The position numbers were made by a program, and so were the translations under genes. The notes under the pieces are model-generated. The model was given only the letters and a program-made list of their open reading frames with translations, was not told the origin of the DNA and ran no database searches. Shown here one piece after another: positions 7,519-16,972 of a stretch of 64,000 nucleotides of DNA. Origin of the DNA: Curtobacterium sp. MCPF17_052 (GTDB taxonomy: Bacteria; Actinomycetota; Actinomycetes; Actinomycetales; Microbacteriaceae); NCBI RefSeq assembly GCF_003234085.1, contig NZ_QKSD01000010.1, positions 124,001-188,000 on the forward strand, in the 5' to 3' direction. The first letter of the stretch is position 1. Every line of letters starts with the position of its first letter.

Positions 7519-8631
7519 CTAGGCGGCCGGGACGATGATGTCGCGCACGAGGGCGTCGAGTTGCGCATCGGCATCGAGGAACTGGCGGAGCGTCGTGACG
7601 GTCGCGCCGAACCGGTCGAACTCGTCGATGGTCATGCCGTCGACGTCATGACCACGGGCGAACTCCGGCGTCGCACGGCGGAGGGCCTCGACGACGTGTG
7701 CCGGTACCTCGTCGTCGATCGCGTCCGGACGGAACGGGAACGCGTTGTCGTTGATGTCCTTCGTCCACTGGAACGGCGGCGAAACGACGAGGTCACCGCC
7801 CTGGAACTCGGACCACTGCAGTGCGTTCCGGAAGGCCGCGACGAGGACCCGGGATCGGAAGCCGCGCTCCTGGAACACCCGGTACGCGTTCTTCACCGCG
7901 GCGACCCCGGCCCACTCGAGGTACCCCGGGTCGATCATCACGTGGTCGCGCTTGACGACGGTCTTCAGCCAGTCGTCGAACCGACCGGCCATCAGGGTGA
8001 CGACGTGCCCGAACTCCTGCTCGGGCAGACCTTCGGCCGCCCGGCGGTCCAACGCCCGCTCGATCGCGTCGCCGACCGCGACGACCTGCGCCACCGTGAA
8101 CGACACGGTCGCGTTGATCGAGACACCCCGGTACGCCGCTTCCTCGATGGCCGCGATGCCGACCTTCGTCGCCGGGATCTTCACGATGATGTTCGGCGCG
8201 AGGCCGGAGAAGCGCACGGCCTGCTCGACGAGGGCGTCCCGGTCGCGGTGCAGGCGCGGGTCGGTCTGCATGCTGAGCCGGCCGTTGCGACCGCCCGATG
8301 CCTCGAACGCCGGCAGCAGCTGCGCGGCAGCGTTGACCGAGAGCTCCTCGACCGCCATCCACCCGAGTGCGGACTCCCCCGCGGTCGGGTGTTCCTCGGC
8401 GAGCTGTCGGATGCGCGGGACCCAGACCTCCGGGTCCTGCCTGATGCACGTGTAGGCGATGACCGGATTGCAGGTCGCCCCGACCGCTCCGTACTCGGAG
8501 ATCGCGGTCGCGAGCTCGTGCGGGTCGGCGGAGTCGTTCCACAGCGCGGTGGGCGTCTGCTCCGTCGCCTGCAGGGTGACCGGTCGGACGTCGACCGCAG
8601 CCGCGTCCTGGGTCTCGAGCGTGCTCGTCAT
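7519..8631 (-). CDS. Transaldolase-like protein in the inositol operon
   Basis: The 370-aa protein has the transaldolase signature GATCNPVIAY near residues 51-60 and APNIIVKIPATKVG near 145-158; Lys151 is the probable Schiff-base lysine. A DPRLHRDRDAL segment and a C-terminal helix (TIDEFDRFGATVTTLRQFL) follow. Compared with E. coli TalB it carries a longer N-terminus and a diverged active-site loop. The start overlaps the preceding gene by 4 bp (ATGA), so it is translationally coupled within the operon. A pentose-phosphate role is unlikely for this copy; it may act as an aldolase on an inositol-derived phosphate, but that is speculation. Confidence 0.85.
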   Translation of the reverse strand: MTSTLETQDAAAVDVRPVTLQATEQTPTALWNDSADPHELATAISEYGAVGATCNPVIAYTCIRQDPEVWVPRIRQLAEEHPTAGESALGWMAVEELSVNAAAQLLPAFEASGGRNGRLSMQTDPRLHRDRDALVEQAVRFSGLAPNIIVKIPATKVGIAAIEEAAYRGVSINATVSFTVAQVVAVGDAIERALDRRAAEGLPEQEFGHVVTLMAGRFDDWLKTVVKRDHVMIDPGYLEWAGVAAVKNAYRVFQERGFRSRVLVAAFRNALQWSEFQGGDLVVSPPFQWTKDINDNAFPFRPDAIDDEVPAHVVEALRRATPEFARGHDVDGMTIDEFDRFGATVTTLRQFLDADAQLDALVRDIIVPAA

Positions 8632-9497
8632 CGGTGGAGTCCCTTCGTGATCTGGTCGAGCTGGAACCGCGACACCGCGTCGGCGTTCTCGTCCTCGGCG
8701 AAGACGCTCGACACCGCGACGGTGTCGTCACGGCCGGAGAAGCCCACGCGGTCGAGCGCGCGCCAGAACGCGTCGAAGTCGACGTCGCCCTGCCCGACCG
8801 GCAGGTGCTGGTGCACCCGGACCGGGTTGCCGGGCGGGTTCGTGATGTAGCGGAGGCCGTGCGAGCGACGGTGGTCGTACGCATCGGCCACGTGGACGAG
8901 TTGGAGGGAATCACCGGCGGCGTCGATGACCGCGTCCATGTCCCCGCCGTAGTGGAAGGTGTGGCAGGCGACGTAGACGAAGCCGACGCTCTTCGAGTTC
9001 AGCCCGCGGATCACCCGGAGCGCTTCGAGACCGTCCTCGACGAAGTCGTCGGGGTGCGGGTCGATGAGCACCCGGAGGTCCGCGTCCTCGATGATCGGCA
9101 GGAGCTCCTCCATCGCCCAGTAGAACTGTGCCTCGGACTCCTCGGCACGTTCGGGTCGACCGGAGAACTCGGTGTTGATGGTGTCCACGCCGAGCCGCTT
9201 GGTGATCTCGATGACGCGCTTCCACTGCTTGACGGCGGTCTCGCGCGTCTCCCGGTCGGGCCCGGACCAGCGGAGCACCGGCAGCACCGACGCCACCTGG
9301 ACGCCGGCGTCGACGCAGGCTGCCGCGAACGCGTCGACGAGGTCGTCGTCCGCCTTCGGGTGCCGGTGGAACGGGATGAAGTCCCGGTGCGGGGTCAGCT
9401 GCAGGTACTCGTACCCCAGCTCGGCGACCTTCCGGGGGAACTCGAGCAGGTCGAGGTCGTGGTGGAACGGGGTCGGATCGAGGGCGATCTTCGGCAC
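8628..9497 (-). CDS. Sugar phosphate isomerase/epimerase, IolH-like
   Basis: The 289-aa xylose-isomerase-like TIM barrel begins MPKIALDPTPFHHDLDLLEFP. Metal and substrate positions can be seen in INTEFSG, VLIDPHPDD, VACHTFHYGG and LVHVADAYDH, the usual Glu/Asp/His ligands at strand ends. IolH-type proteins lie in most iol operons, with a role that is still poorly defined. The stop overlaps the transaldolase-like start by 4 bp, and the start lies 3 bp after the iolG stop, so all three are coupled. Confidence 0.88.
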   Translation of the reverse strand: MPKIALDPTPFHHDLDLLEFPRKVAELGYEYLQLTPHRDFIPFHRHPKADDDLVDAFAAACVDAGVQVASVLPVLRWSGPDRETRETAVKQWKRVIEITKRLGVDTINTEFSGRPERAEESEAQFYWAMEELLPIIEDADLRVLIDPHPDDFVEDGLEALRVIRGLNSKSVGFVYVACHTFHYGGDMDAVIDAAGDSLQLVHVADAYDHRRSHGLRYITNPPGNPVRVHQHLPVGQGDVDFDAFWRALDRVGFSGRDDTVAVSSVFAEDENADAVSRFQLDQITKGLHR

Positions 9498-9500
9498 GGG

Positions 9501-10562
9501 CTACGCTCCCGCGAGGACGTCGGCCGGCGCGGCAGCCGCGTTGTAGAACGCCGGCTTGACCACCGCGTACTCCACGGGCTCGGTCACCCCGGACTGCTGC
9601 GCCCGGACGGCGACCTCGGCGACGACGGACGCCGTGTAGCCGTCCCAGGCGCTCGGCCCGTCGATGCCGCCGTCGCGAGCGGCGTCCACCCAGCGCTGCA
9701 CCTCTTCGTCGTAGGCTGCCGCGAACCGTTCCTTGAACGACGGCGTGACGCCCTGACCGGAGACCCCGGCGGACACGATCGTCTGCGAGGTGTCGCGCCC
9801 GATGTAGGCGACGCCGGACTCGAACACGGCGTCGGTGGTCACCTGGTAACCGAACTGGGCGTTGACGTTGATCTCGACGATCGCCATCGTCCCCGACTCG
9901 GTCGTGAACAGCACGAACTGCGGCTCGGGCAGGTCGGCCGGTGCCAGCGAGTTCTTCCGCGGCTTCTTGACCTCGACGCTCGTGATCGCTTCGCCCGTGA
10001 GGAACGGGATGATGTCGATCTCGTGGATCACCGAGTCGTGGATGAGCATCGACTCGCTGAAGTTCGGTGGCGTGGTCGGGTTGCGGTGGGCGTGGTGCAG
10101 CGCGAGCAGAGCGCCGTTCGCGCCCGACTCCCGCAGCGCCTTGAGCTCCTGGTACCCGGCGTCGAACCGTCGCATGAACCCGACCTGGATCGTCGGCCGA
10201 CCGGCGTGCTCCTGCTCGAGCTGCACGATGCGCAGGCTGTCCTCGGCACTCGTCGTCAGCGGCTTCTCGCAGAGCACGGCGAGACCGCGCTCGAGGGCGG
10301 TCACGAGGATCGGCTCGTGCAGGAACCCGGGCGTCGCGATGATGACACCGTCGATGTCGGTGGAGTCGAGGGCTTCCTCGAACGAGGCCGCGGTGATCGC
10401 ACCCGGGGCCAGCGCAGCAGCGGCGGCGGCCCGGGACGCGTCCGGCTCGACGACCGCGACGACGTCGGCGTTCGAGATCTTCGCGGTGATGCGTCGGACG
10501 TGGTCCGCGCCCATCATGCCCGCGCCGACGACGGCGACGCGGAGGTTCTGCGTGGTGCTCAT
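9501..10562 (-). CDS. iolG: Inositol 2-dehydrogenase
   Basis: The 353-aa Gfo/Idh/MocA enzyme has VAVVGAGMMGADHVRR as NAD-binding turn, GLAVLCEKPLTTSAED as the EKP motif, and MLIHDSVIHEIDIIPFL, which carries the catalytic HD...HE-D residues typical of IolG. It oxidises myo-inositol to scyllo-inosose, the first step of the pathway. The IHEIDI motif distinguishes it from the second oxidoreductase of the operon. GAGGAAG precedes the ATG. A 69-bp gap separates it from iolE. Confidence 0.93.
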   Translation of the reverse strand: MSTTQNLRVAVVGAGMMGADHVRRITAKISNADVVAVVEPDASRAAAAAALAPGAITAASFEEALDSTDIDGVIIATPGFLHEPILVTALERGLAVLCEKPLTTSAEDSLRIVQLEQEHAGRPTIQVGFMRRFDAGYQELKALRESGANGALLALHHAHRNPTTPPNFSESMLIHDSVIHEIDIIPFLTGEAITSVEVKKPRKNSLAPADLPEPQFVLFTTESGTMAIVEINVNAQFGYQVTTDAVFESGVAYIGRDTSQTIVSAGVSGQGVTPSFKERFAAAYDEEVQRWVDAARDGGIDGPSAWDGYTASVVAEVAVRAQQSGVTEPVEYAVVKPAFYNAAAAPADVLAGA

Positions 10563-10631
10563 GACTGTCTTCCTCTGTGTGGTGGACGGTGTCGTGGTGA
10601 CGGTGTCGAGCTGACGGTGGCGTTCGCGACG

Positions 10632-11585
10632 TCAGTCGGTCCGCGCGGCCGCGGTCGAACCGAAGATGTGCTGGAAGGTGCGCTCGGCGATCGGCCCCGG
10701 GGCGTCGACGGAGCAGCCGTACATGTCCTGCTCGACGATGCCGAACACGTCCGGGTTGATGCGGGCGACGGCCTCGATGATCGGCGCGAGCGCCGGGGTC
10801 CCGTGCGGCGGCTCGGTCATGATGCCCTGCGACACCGCGGTGGCGAACGGCACGTCGTTCTTCAGCACGTCGAACAGCAGATCGGTGTCGACCTGCTTGA
10901 GGTGCAGGTACCCGATGCGGTCCGGGTGCTCGGCGATGAGCTTCAGGTTGTCGCCGCCGTAGTAGGCGAAGTGGCCGGTGTCGAGGCACAGGTTCGTGTA
11001 CCGCTGGTCGGTGACCTCGAGGAAGCGCACGGTCTCCTTGAACGTCCCGACGTGGCTGTCCGCGTGCGTGTGGAACTGCTGGTGGACACCGAACTCCTCG
11101 AGCAGCGCCTTGCCGAGTCGGTCGTGCCCCGTGCCCAGGCGCTCCCACTGCTCGTCGCTCAGCGTCCGGGGCTCGAGGACCTCCTCGGTGGCGTCCGAGC
11201 GCCACAGGTCCGGGATGGTCACGAGGTGTTCCGCCCCGAGGGCCGCTGCGAGCCCGGCGACCGCGACGGCCTGGTCCCAAGCGCGCTGGAACTGGTCGTC
11301 GCCCTTGTGGAACCCGGTGAAGACGGTGCCGGCCGACAGCCGCAGTCCCCGGGACTCGAGCTCGTCGGACAGCTGCGCCGGGTCGGTCGGCAGGTAGCCG
11401 TACGGGCCGAGCTCGATCCACCGGTACCCGGCGGCCGCGGCCTCGTCGAGGAAGCGCTGCCACGGCACCTGGTTCGGGTCGTCCGGGAACCAGACGCCCC
11501 ACGAGTCGGGGGCGGTGCCGATGCGGATGCCGGCGGTGGTGGTGTCCTCGTCGGGGACCCCGGTGGGGGTGGCGGTGTCGGTCAT
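10632..11585 (-). CDS. iolE: Myo-inosose-2 dehydratase
   Basis: The 317-aa TIM-barrel protein contains RIGTAPDSWGVWFPDDP, the hallmark IolE opening. It continues with WIELGPYGYLPTD, FHTHADSHVGT, LCLDTGHFAYYGG and YLHLKQVD, supplying the metal ligands. It dehydrates scyllo-inosose to the diketone used by IolD. The C-terminus FGIVEQDMYGCSVDAPGP also matches the family. The start is ATG 11585. It sits 33 bp after iolD. Confidence 0.93.
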   Translation of the reverse strand: MTDTATPTGVPDEDTTTAGIRIGTAPDSWGVWFPDDPNQVPWQRFLDEAAAAGYRWIELGPYGYLPTDPAQLSDELESRGLRLSAGTVFTGFHKGDDQFQRAWDQAVAVAGLAAALGAEHLVTIPDLWRSDATEEVLEPRTLSDEQWERLGTGHDRLGKALLEEFGVHQQFHTHADSHVGTFKETVRFLEVTDQRYTNLCLDTGHFAYYGGDNLKLIAEHPDRIGYLHLKQVDTDLLFDVLKNDVPFATAVSQGIMTEPPHGTPALAPIIEAVARINPDVFGIVEQDMYGCSVDAPGPIAERTFQHIFGSTAAARTD

Positions 11586-11618
11586 GACGTCGCTGTCGCT
11601 TTCTGTCTCGGATCGGGT

Positions 11619-13547
11619 TCAGCCGAGCAGCGGACGCTGCGCGGCGACCTGTTGCTCGTACTCGGCGCGGGCGGCCTGTGTGCTGGGGAGCGTGGAGGTC
11701 TGTGCGACCGGCACGTCCCACCAGCCGTCGCCGTCCGGCGCGTACACCAGCGGGTCGGAGTTGATGTGCACGAGCGTGGTGTGCTGGTTCGCCTTGGCCT
11801 GGCGGAGCGCTGCGGTGAGGTCGGCGATGCTGTCCGGTCCGGGCTGCACCTCGATCACGTCGACGCCGTAGGACCGGGCGTTCGCAGCGAGGTCGACGGG
11901 CAACGGCTCGCCGTTGTCGAACGACTGCGTCTCGTCCAGGTAGCGGTACTTCGTGCCGTAACGCTCCGACCCCACGGTCTCCGACAGGTGGCCGATCGAG
12001 GCGTACCCGTGGTTCTGGATGAGCACCACGATGATCTTGATGCCCTCGGCGACGGCGGTCACGAGCTCCGTGTGCAGCATCAGGTACGAGCCGTCACCGA
12101 CCATCACGATGGCATCGCGGTCCGGTGCTGCGCGGCGGACACCGATGCCGCCGGCGATCTCGTAGCCCATGCACGAGAAGGCGTACTCGACGTGGTAGCC
12201 GAGCGCGTCGCGGACCCGCCAGAGCTTGTGGAGGTCGCCGGGCAGCGAACCGGCGGCCTGGATGACCACGTCGCGCGGATCGCTGGCGGCCTGGACGGCG
12301 CCGATGATCTCGGCCTGCCCGGGCAGATCGGCGCCGGACGGGGCCAACGCCTCGTCGACGATGGCGTCCCACTCGCGCTTCCGGTCCCGGATCTCGGCGA
12401 CGTAGCCGGCGTCGACCGCGTACGACGAGTCGGCGGTGAGGGCCGCGGTCAACGCGACCAGGGCCTCCCGGGCGTCCGCGATCACCGGCAGCTGCGTGCC
12501 GTGCTTGTAGGCGTCGAAGGACGCCACGTTGACGTTGACGAAGGTGACGTCGGGGTCCTGGAAGGCCGTGCGGGACGCCGTGGTGAAGTCGCTGTACCGC
12601 GTCCCGATCCCGATGACCACGTCGGCCTGCGCGGCGACGGCGTTCGCGGCGGCCGTGCCGGTGGCCCCGATGCCGCCGAGGTACTGCGGGTGGTCCCAGA
12701 CCAGGGACCCACCACCGGCCTGCGAGGTGCCCACCGGGATGCCCGTGGCCTCGACGAAGCGGCGGAGCTCGTCCTCGGCGCCGGAGTAGAGGACCCCACC
12801 ACCGGCGACGATGACCGGACGCTTCGCCTGTCGGATCGCAGCGACGGCACGCGCCAACGGACCGGTCTCCGGGATCGGCCGCCGGATGTGCCACTCGCGG
12901 GGCTGCAGGAACGCGACGGGGACGTCGAGTCGTTCGGCCTGGACGTCCTCCGGCAGGGCGATCGTCACCGCACCGGTCTCGGCCGGATCGGTGAGGACCC
13001 GCATGGCCTGGAGCGCGATCGAGAAGAGCTGCTCCGGTCGGACGACCCGATCGAAGAAGCGCGAGAGCGGACGGAACGCGTCGGTCACCTGGATCGACGT
13101 GTCGTGGGGCATCTCGATCTGCTGCAGCACCGGGTCCGTGGTCCGCGTGGCGAAGGTGTCCGAGGGCAGCAGCAGTGCCGGCAGCCGGTTCGTCGTGGCG
13201 AGCGCGGCGGCGGTGAGCATGTTCGCAGCGCCCGGCCCGACCGACGCCGTCGACGCGAAGGTCGCACGACGGCGGTGCATCCGGGCGAACCCGACGGCCT
13301 CGTGCACCATCGCCTGCTCGTTGCGGGCCTGGTGGTACGGCAGCAGTCCGGGCTGCTCGACGTGCAGCTGCTTGATCGCCTGGCCTAGCCCGGCGACGTT
13401 GCCGTGGCCGAAGATCCCGAAGACCCCCGGGATCGTGCGCTCGCGGACGTCACCGTCCACCGTCCACTGGTTCGCCAGGAACTCGACGAGCGCCTGGCCG
13501 ACGGTCATGCGGCGCGTCGGTCCGGGCTGGCGCTGTGTCGTGGTCAC
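11619..13547 (-). CDS. iolD: 3D-(3,5/4)-trihydroxycyclohexane-1,2-dione hydrolase
   Basis: The 642-aa thiamine-diphosphate enzyme has FGIFGHGNVAGLGQA near the N-terminus, RNEQAMVHEAVGFAR with the activating Glu, and the TPP motif from GDGSYLMLHTE to IQNHGY near residues 480-510. It opens the ring to 5-deoxy-glucuronate. The GTG start at 13547 is supported by GGAGG 5 nt upstream and by a 4-bp GTGA overlap with iolB, so translation is coupled. The frame remains open upstream inside iolB, but that is a shadow. Confidence 0.97.
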   Translation of the reverse strand: MTTTQRQPGPTRRMTVGQALVEFLANQWTVDGDVRERTIPGVFGIFGHGNVAGLGQAIKQLHVEQPGLLPYHQARNEQAMVHEAVGFARMHRRRATFASTASVGPGAANMLTAAALATTNRLPALLLPSDTFATRTTDPVLQQIEMPHDTSIQVTDAFRPLSRFFDRVVRPEQLFSIALQAMRVLTDPAETGAVTIALPEDVQAERLDVPVAFLQPREWHIRRPIPETGPLARAVAAIRQAKRPVIVAGGGVLYSGAEDELRRFVEATGIPVGTSQAGGGSLVWDHPQYLGGIGATGTAAANAVAAQADVVIGIGTRYSDFTTASRTAFQDPDVTFVNVNVASFDAYKHGTQLPVIADAREALVALTAALTADSSYAVDAGYVAEIRDRKREWDAIVDEALAPSGADLPGQAEIIGAVQAASDPRDVVIQAAGSLPGDLHKLWRVRDALGYHVEYAFSCMGYEIAGGIGVRRAAPDRDAIVMVGDGSYLMLHTELVTAVAEGIKIIVVLIQNHGYASIGHLSETVGSERYGTKYRYLDETQSFDNGEPLPVDLAANARSYGVDVIEVQPGPDSIADLTAALRQAKANQHTTLVHINSDPLVYAPDGDGWWDVPVAQTSTLPSTQAARAEYEQQVAAQRPLLG

Positions 13548-14437
13548 ACGTCCTCCTTCAGGTAGGGCAGGCGGGGGTCGAGCGACTCGGACTCCCAGAG
13601 CTGACGGACCCACCCGTGGGCGGGGTCGTCGGTGATGTTCCAGACGCGTTCGGGGCCGGGCCCGGCCATCACGTTGAGGTAGTACATGTCGTAGCCCGGG
13701 GCGGCGACGGCGGGTCCGTGCCAGCCGTACGGCACGAGTGCGATGTCGCCCGTGCGGACCTGCCGGAACTCGTCGATCGGCCGGTCGTCCGAGGCCGATG
13801 TCCGGTGCAGCGCGAACGGGTCGGCGGCGTCGGGAGCGACGTGCTCGGCGCCACGGGCGACGGCGGACTCGTAGTAGTAGATCTCCTCGAGCTCGGACTC
13901 CTGCCCGGGTCGTTCGGTGTCGTGCTTGTGCGCGGGCCACGAGGACCAGTTGCCCGCGGGCGTGATCACCTCGCACACGATCAGCCGTGCGGCGTCGAGC
14001 GCCGCCGGGGTCCCGAAGTTGTGGACCTGCCGGCTCGACTGCCCGGCACCACGGAGTTCGACGGGCACGTCCTGCCGCGGGATGTACACCGGCGGCTCGA
14101 CCACGTCGGTGGGGGCCTCGGCGACCGCGAGTCGGCCTGTGCCCGTGATCACCGCGGCGGTCCCGGAGCCGAGGTAGAGGACGTCCGTGGGGCCCTCGAA
14201 GACGCTCGCGCGACCCTCGAGCTCCTGCACCGCGTCGCCGTACCGCACGGTGAAGCTGCCGGCGAGCGGCACGACGATCCGTTCGACCGGGGCGGAGTCC
14301 AGCCACAGCGAGCCACCGTCCGTCAGAGTCCCGGTCCGGAGGCCGGTGTGCGCCCACCCCGGCACCCGGCCGTCGACCACGTCGGTCCAGCCGTCTTCCG
14401 GCCGGCTGCCCCGCGGGTTGAACCAGTTGTCGGTCAT
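13544..14437 (-). CDS. iolB: 5-deoxy-glucuronate isomerase
   Basis: The 297-aa bicupin protein carries the metal-binding signature SSWPAHKHDTE followed by ELEEIYYYE and a later LVPYGWHGP histidine. It ends WESESLDPRLPYLKEDV. It isomerises 5-deoxy-glucuronate to 5-dehydro-2-deoxygluconate, the substrate of IolC. It overlaps iolD by 4 bp and follows iolA by 7 bp. Confidence 0.96.
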   Translation of the reverse strand: MTDNWFNPRGSRPEDGWTDVVDGRVPGWAHTGLRTGTLTDGGSLWLDSAPVERIVVPLAGSFTVRYGDAVQELEGRASVFEGPTDVLYLGSGTAAVITGTGRLAVAEAPTDVVEPPVYIPRQDVPVELRGAGQSSRQVHNFGTPAALDAARLIVCEVITPAGNWSSWPAHKHDTERPGQESELEEIYYYESAVARGAEHVAPDAADPFALHRTSASDDRPIDEFRQVRTGDIALVPYGWHGPAVAAPGYDMYYLNVMAGPGPERVWNITDDPAHGWVRQLWESESLDPRLPYLKEDV

Positions 14438-14444
14438 CGTCGGA

Positions 14445-15986
14445 TCAGCCGTTCGAGGGGAAGCCGAGGTTGATGCCGCCGTGCGAGGGGTCGAGCCACC
14501 GGGAGGTGATCGCCTTCTGCCGCGTGAAGAAGCTGACGCCGTCCGCGCCGTAGGCCTTGTGGTCGCCGAACAGCGAGTTCTTCCACCCGCCGAACGAGTA
14601 GTAGGCCACCGGCACCGGGATCGGCACGTTGATGCCGATCATCCCCACCTGCACGTCCCGCTGGAAGCGCCGGGCGGCGCCGCCGTCGTTCGTGAAGATC
14701 GCGGTGCCGTTGCCGAAGGCGCCCGAGTTGATGAGCCCCAGACCCTCTTCGTAGGTGGCGACCCGGACGACGGCGAGCACCGGACCGAAGATCTCCTCGG
14801 TGTAGACGCGGCTCGAGGTCGGCACCTCGTCGATGAGCGTCGGGCCGAGCCAGAAGCCGTTCTCGTCGCCGTCCGGACGGACGGTGCGGCCGTCCACCAC
14901 GATGACCGCACCGTCCTGCTCTGCGACCTCGATGTACGAGGCGACCTTGTCCCGGTGCTGCTCGGTGACGAGTGGTCCCATGTCGCAGCCGCGGCGGCCG
15001 TCACCGATGCGCAGCGTGGCGGCGCGCTCGGCGATCTTCGCGACGAGCTCGTCGGCGACGGGCTCCACCGCGACGACGACCGAGATCGCCATGCAGCGCT
15101 CCCCCGCTGAACCGAAGCCCGCGTTGATCGCGTTGTCCGCGACGAGGTCGAGGTCGGCGTCCGGCAGCACCAGCATGTGGTTCTTCGCGCCGCCGAGGGC
15201 CTGCACGCGCTTGCCGTGCTTCGTCCCGGTCTCGTAGACGTACTGCGCGATCGGGGTCGAACCGACGAACGAGATCGACTCGACGTCGGGACTGGTCAGG
15301 AGTCCGTCGACCGCGACCTTGTCACCGTTCAGGACCGTGAACACCCCGGGCGGCAGTCCGGCCTCGGTGAACTTCGAAGCCAGCCAGATGGCCGCGGACG
15401 GGTCCTTCTCGCTCGGCTTCAGCACGACGGTGTTGCCCGCGGCGATGGCGATCGGCAGGAACCAGAGCGGCACCATCGCCGGGAAGTTGAACGGGCTGAT
15501 GATGCCCACGACTCCGAGCGGCTGTCGGATCGAGTACACGTCGATGCCGGTCGACACCTGGTCGGAGAACTCACCCTTGAGCAGCTGCGGGATGCTCGTC
15601 GCCAGTTCGACGACCTCTTGCCCGCGGGCGATCTCGCCCAGTGCGTCGGAGACCACCTTGCCGTGCTCGCTCGTGATGATCTCGGCGAGTTCGGCCTTGT
15701 CGCGGTTGAGGATCTCGCGGAACGCGAACATGATCTGCTGGCGCTTGGTCAGCGACAGCTCACTCCACGCGGGGAAGGCGGCCTTCGCGCTGGCGATCGC
15801 CGTCCGGATCTCCTGCTCGTCTGCGAGGGCGACCTGCTTCGTCACGACTCCGAGGGCGGGGTCGTAGACCGGCACGGTGCGTCCGGACGTGGACGCGACG
15901 TGCGCGCCGTCGATCCAGTGCCCGACGACCGGGCTGTCGGTGCTGGTGGAGTCGGACACGGTCGTGGTGGATCCCGTGGTGGTCAT
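14445..15986 (-). CDS. iolA: Methylmalonate/malonate-semialdehyde dehydrogenase (CoA-acylating)
   Basis: The 513-aa aldehyde dehydrogenase shows the NAD site FNFPAMVPLWFLPIAIA, FVGSTPIAQYV, GGAKNHMLVLPDADL and the catalytic Cys in GSAGERCMAIS. The GGAKNH motif and the absence of the usual general-base Glu mark the CoA-acylating MmsA/IolA class. It converts malonate semialdehyde to acetyl-CoA at the end of the pathway. The start at ATG 15986 overlaps the aldolase stop by 4 bp. Confidence 0.96.
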   Translation of the reverse strand: MTTTGSTTTVSDSTSTDSPVVGHWIDGAHVASTSGRTVPVYDPALGVVTKQVALADEQEIRTAIASAKAAFPAWSELSLTKRQQIMFAFREILNRDKAELAEIITSEHGKVVSDALGEIARGQEVVELATSIPQLLKGEFSDQVSTGIDVYSIRQPLGVVGIISPFNFPAMVPLWFLPIAIAAGNTVVLKPSEKDPSAAIWLASKFTEAGLPPGVFTVLNGDKVAVDGLLTSPDVESISFVGSTPIAQYVYETGTKHGKRVQALGGAKNHMLVLPDADLDLVADNAINAGFGSAGERCMAISVVVAVEPVADELVAKIAERAATLRIGDGRRGCDMGPLVTEQHRDKVASYIEVAEQDGAVIVVDGRTVRPDGDENGFWLGPTLIDEVPTSSRVYTEEIFGPVLAVVRVATYEEGLGLINSGAFGNGTAIFTNDGGAARRFQRDVQVGMIGINVPIPVPVAYYSFGGWKNSLFGDHKAYGADGVSFFTRQKAITSRWLDPSHGGINLGFPSNG

Positions 15987-16972
15987 GCTTTGCTTCCTTC
16001 CGAGACGGGCTCGTTGATGCTCGCGGAACCGACGGGGTCCGCAGAGGAGTCATGGGGATCTGTGGAGAGACCCGTGTGCTGGGTCCCGCTGTGGACGAGC
16101 CCCGCGGCCACGTCGACCGCTCCCGCCACGTCGCCGTCCGACGGGTAGAGGAGCGTCCTGCCGACGACCAGGCCGCGGACGCCCGGCAGCGCGAGGGCAT
16201 CGGCCCACTTCGCGTAGGTCTCGAGCGGACGGGACGCCGGGTCACCGCCGAGCAGGAGTGTCGGCAGCGTCGTCGCGGCCATCACCCGCTCCATGTCGTC
16301 GACGACCGGGATCTTCAGCCAGCTGTACGCGCTCGACTCGCCGAGGCCCGCGGCGATCGCCATCGAGGTGATCACCGCCTCCGCCGACAGGTCGTTCACA
16401 ACCGTCCCGTCACGACGGTCGGACATGAACGGCTCGAGCATGATCGGCAGGCGGCGCGCGGCCGACTCCGTCACGGCCCTCGCGGTGGCCTCCAACGTCG
16501 GCGCGGTGCCGGCGTCGGACAGGGCCACGCGGATGAGCAGCTTCGCGAAGTCGAACCCGGAGTCCGCGATGGACGCTGCCGAGTACGCCGTGTAGCGGTC
16601 GTCCATCTCGAAGGTCGCTCCCCGGAGACCTCCGCGGTTCATCGACCCGACGACCACCTTGTCGTCGAGCGCCCCGAGCAGCGCCAGGTCCTCCAGGATG
16701 TCGGGGGTCCCGAGCACCCCGTCGACACCGGGGCGGCCGAGGGCCACGACGAGGCGTTCGAGCAGGTCGTAGCGGTTCGCCATCGCGGCCGGGTCGTCCC
16801 GCACCGCGAGCGCGCCACGGGCGGGGTGGTCCGCTGCCACGATGAAGAGCTTGCCGTCCTCGCCCAGGAGGGGGCGCCTCCGTCGCGATGCGAGCACCGA
16901 GGCGATCCGCTCGGGGTGACCGGCGCGCGTGTCACGCAGGCGGTCGAAGTCGGAAGTGGTCAGCTCAGGCAC
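15983..16972 (-). CDS. Cgl0158-family (beta/alpha)8-barrel aldolase
   Basis: The 329-aa protein starts at GTG 16972 and overlaps iolC by 8 bp. It contains FIVAADHPARGALAV, VGSMNRGGLRGATFEMDDRY, FAKLLIRV with a candidate Schiff-base Lys, PIMLEPFM and LKIPVVDD. This matches the DeoC/LacD-like barrel family named after C. glutamicum Cgl0158, which sits next to iolC there. It is the best candidate for the 2-deoxy-5-keto-gluconate 6-phosphate aldolase step (IolJ), since no class II IolJ is encoded in the operon. The C-terminus after VVGRTLLYP is a low-complexity polar tail. Confidence 0.88.
   Translation of the reverse strand: MPELTTSDFDRLRDTRAGHPERIASVLASRRRRPLLGEDGKLFIVAADHPARGALAVRDDPAAMANRYDLLERLVVALGRPGVDGVLGTPDILEDLALLGALDDKVVVGSMNRGGLRGATFEMDDRYTAYSAASIADSGFDFAKLLIRVALSDAGTAPTLEATARAVTESAARRLPIMLEPFMSDRRDGTVVNDLSAEAVITSMAIAAGLGESSAYSWLKIPVVDDMERVMAATTLPTLLLGGDPASRPLETYAKWADALALPGVRGLVVGRTLLYPSDGDVAGAVDVAAGLVHSGTQHTGLSTDPHDSSADPVGSASINEPVSEGSKA

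Noticed and set aside
8634..13388. A plus-strand open frame of 1584 codons across the inositol operon
   Set aside because: It is antisense to five well-supported iol genes, has no domain, and is rich in Arg/Val/Asp as expected from the complement of high-GC codons.
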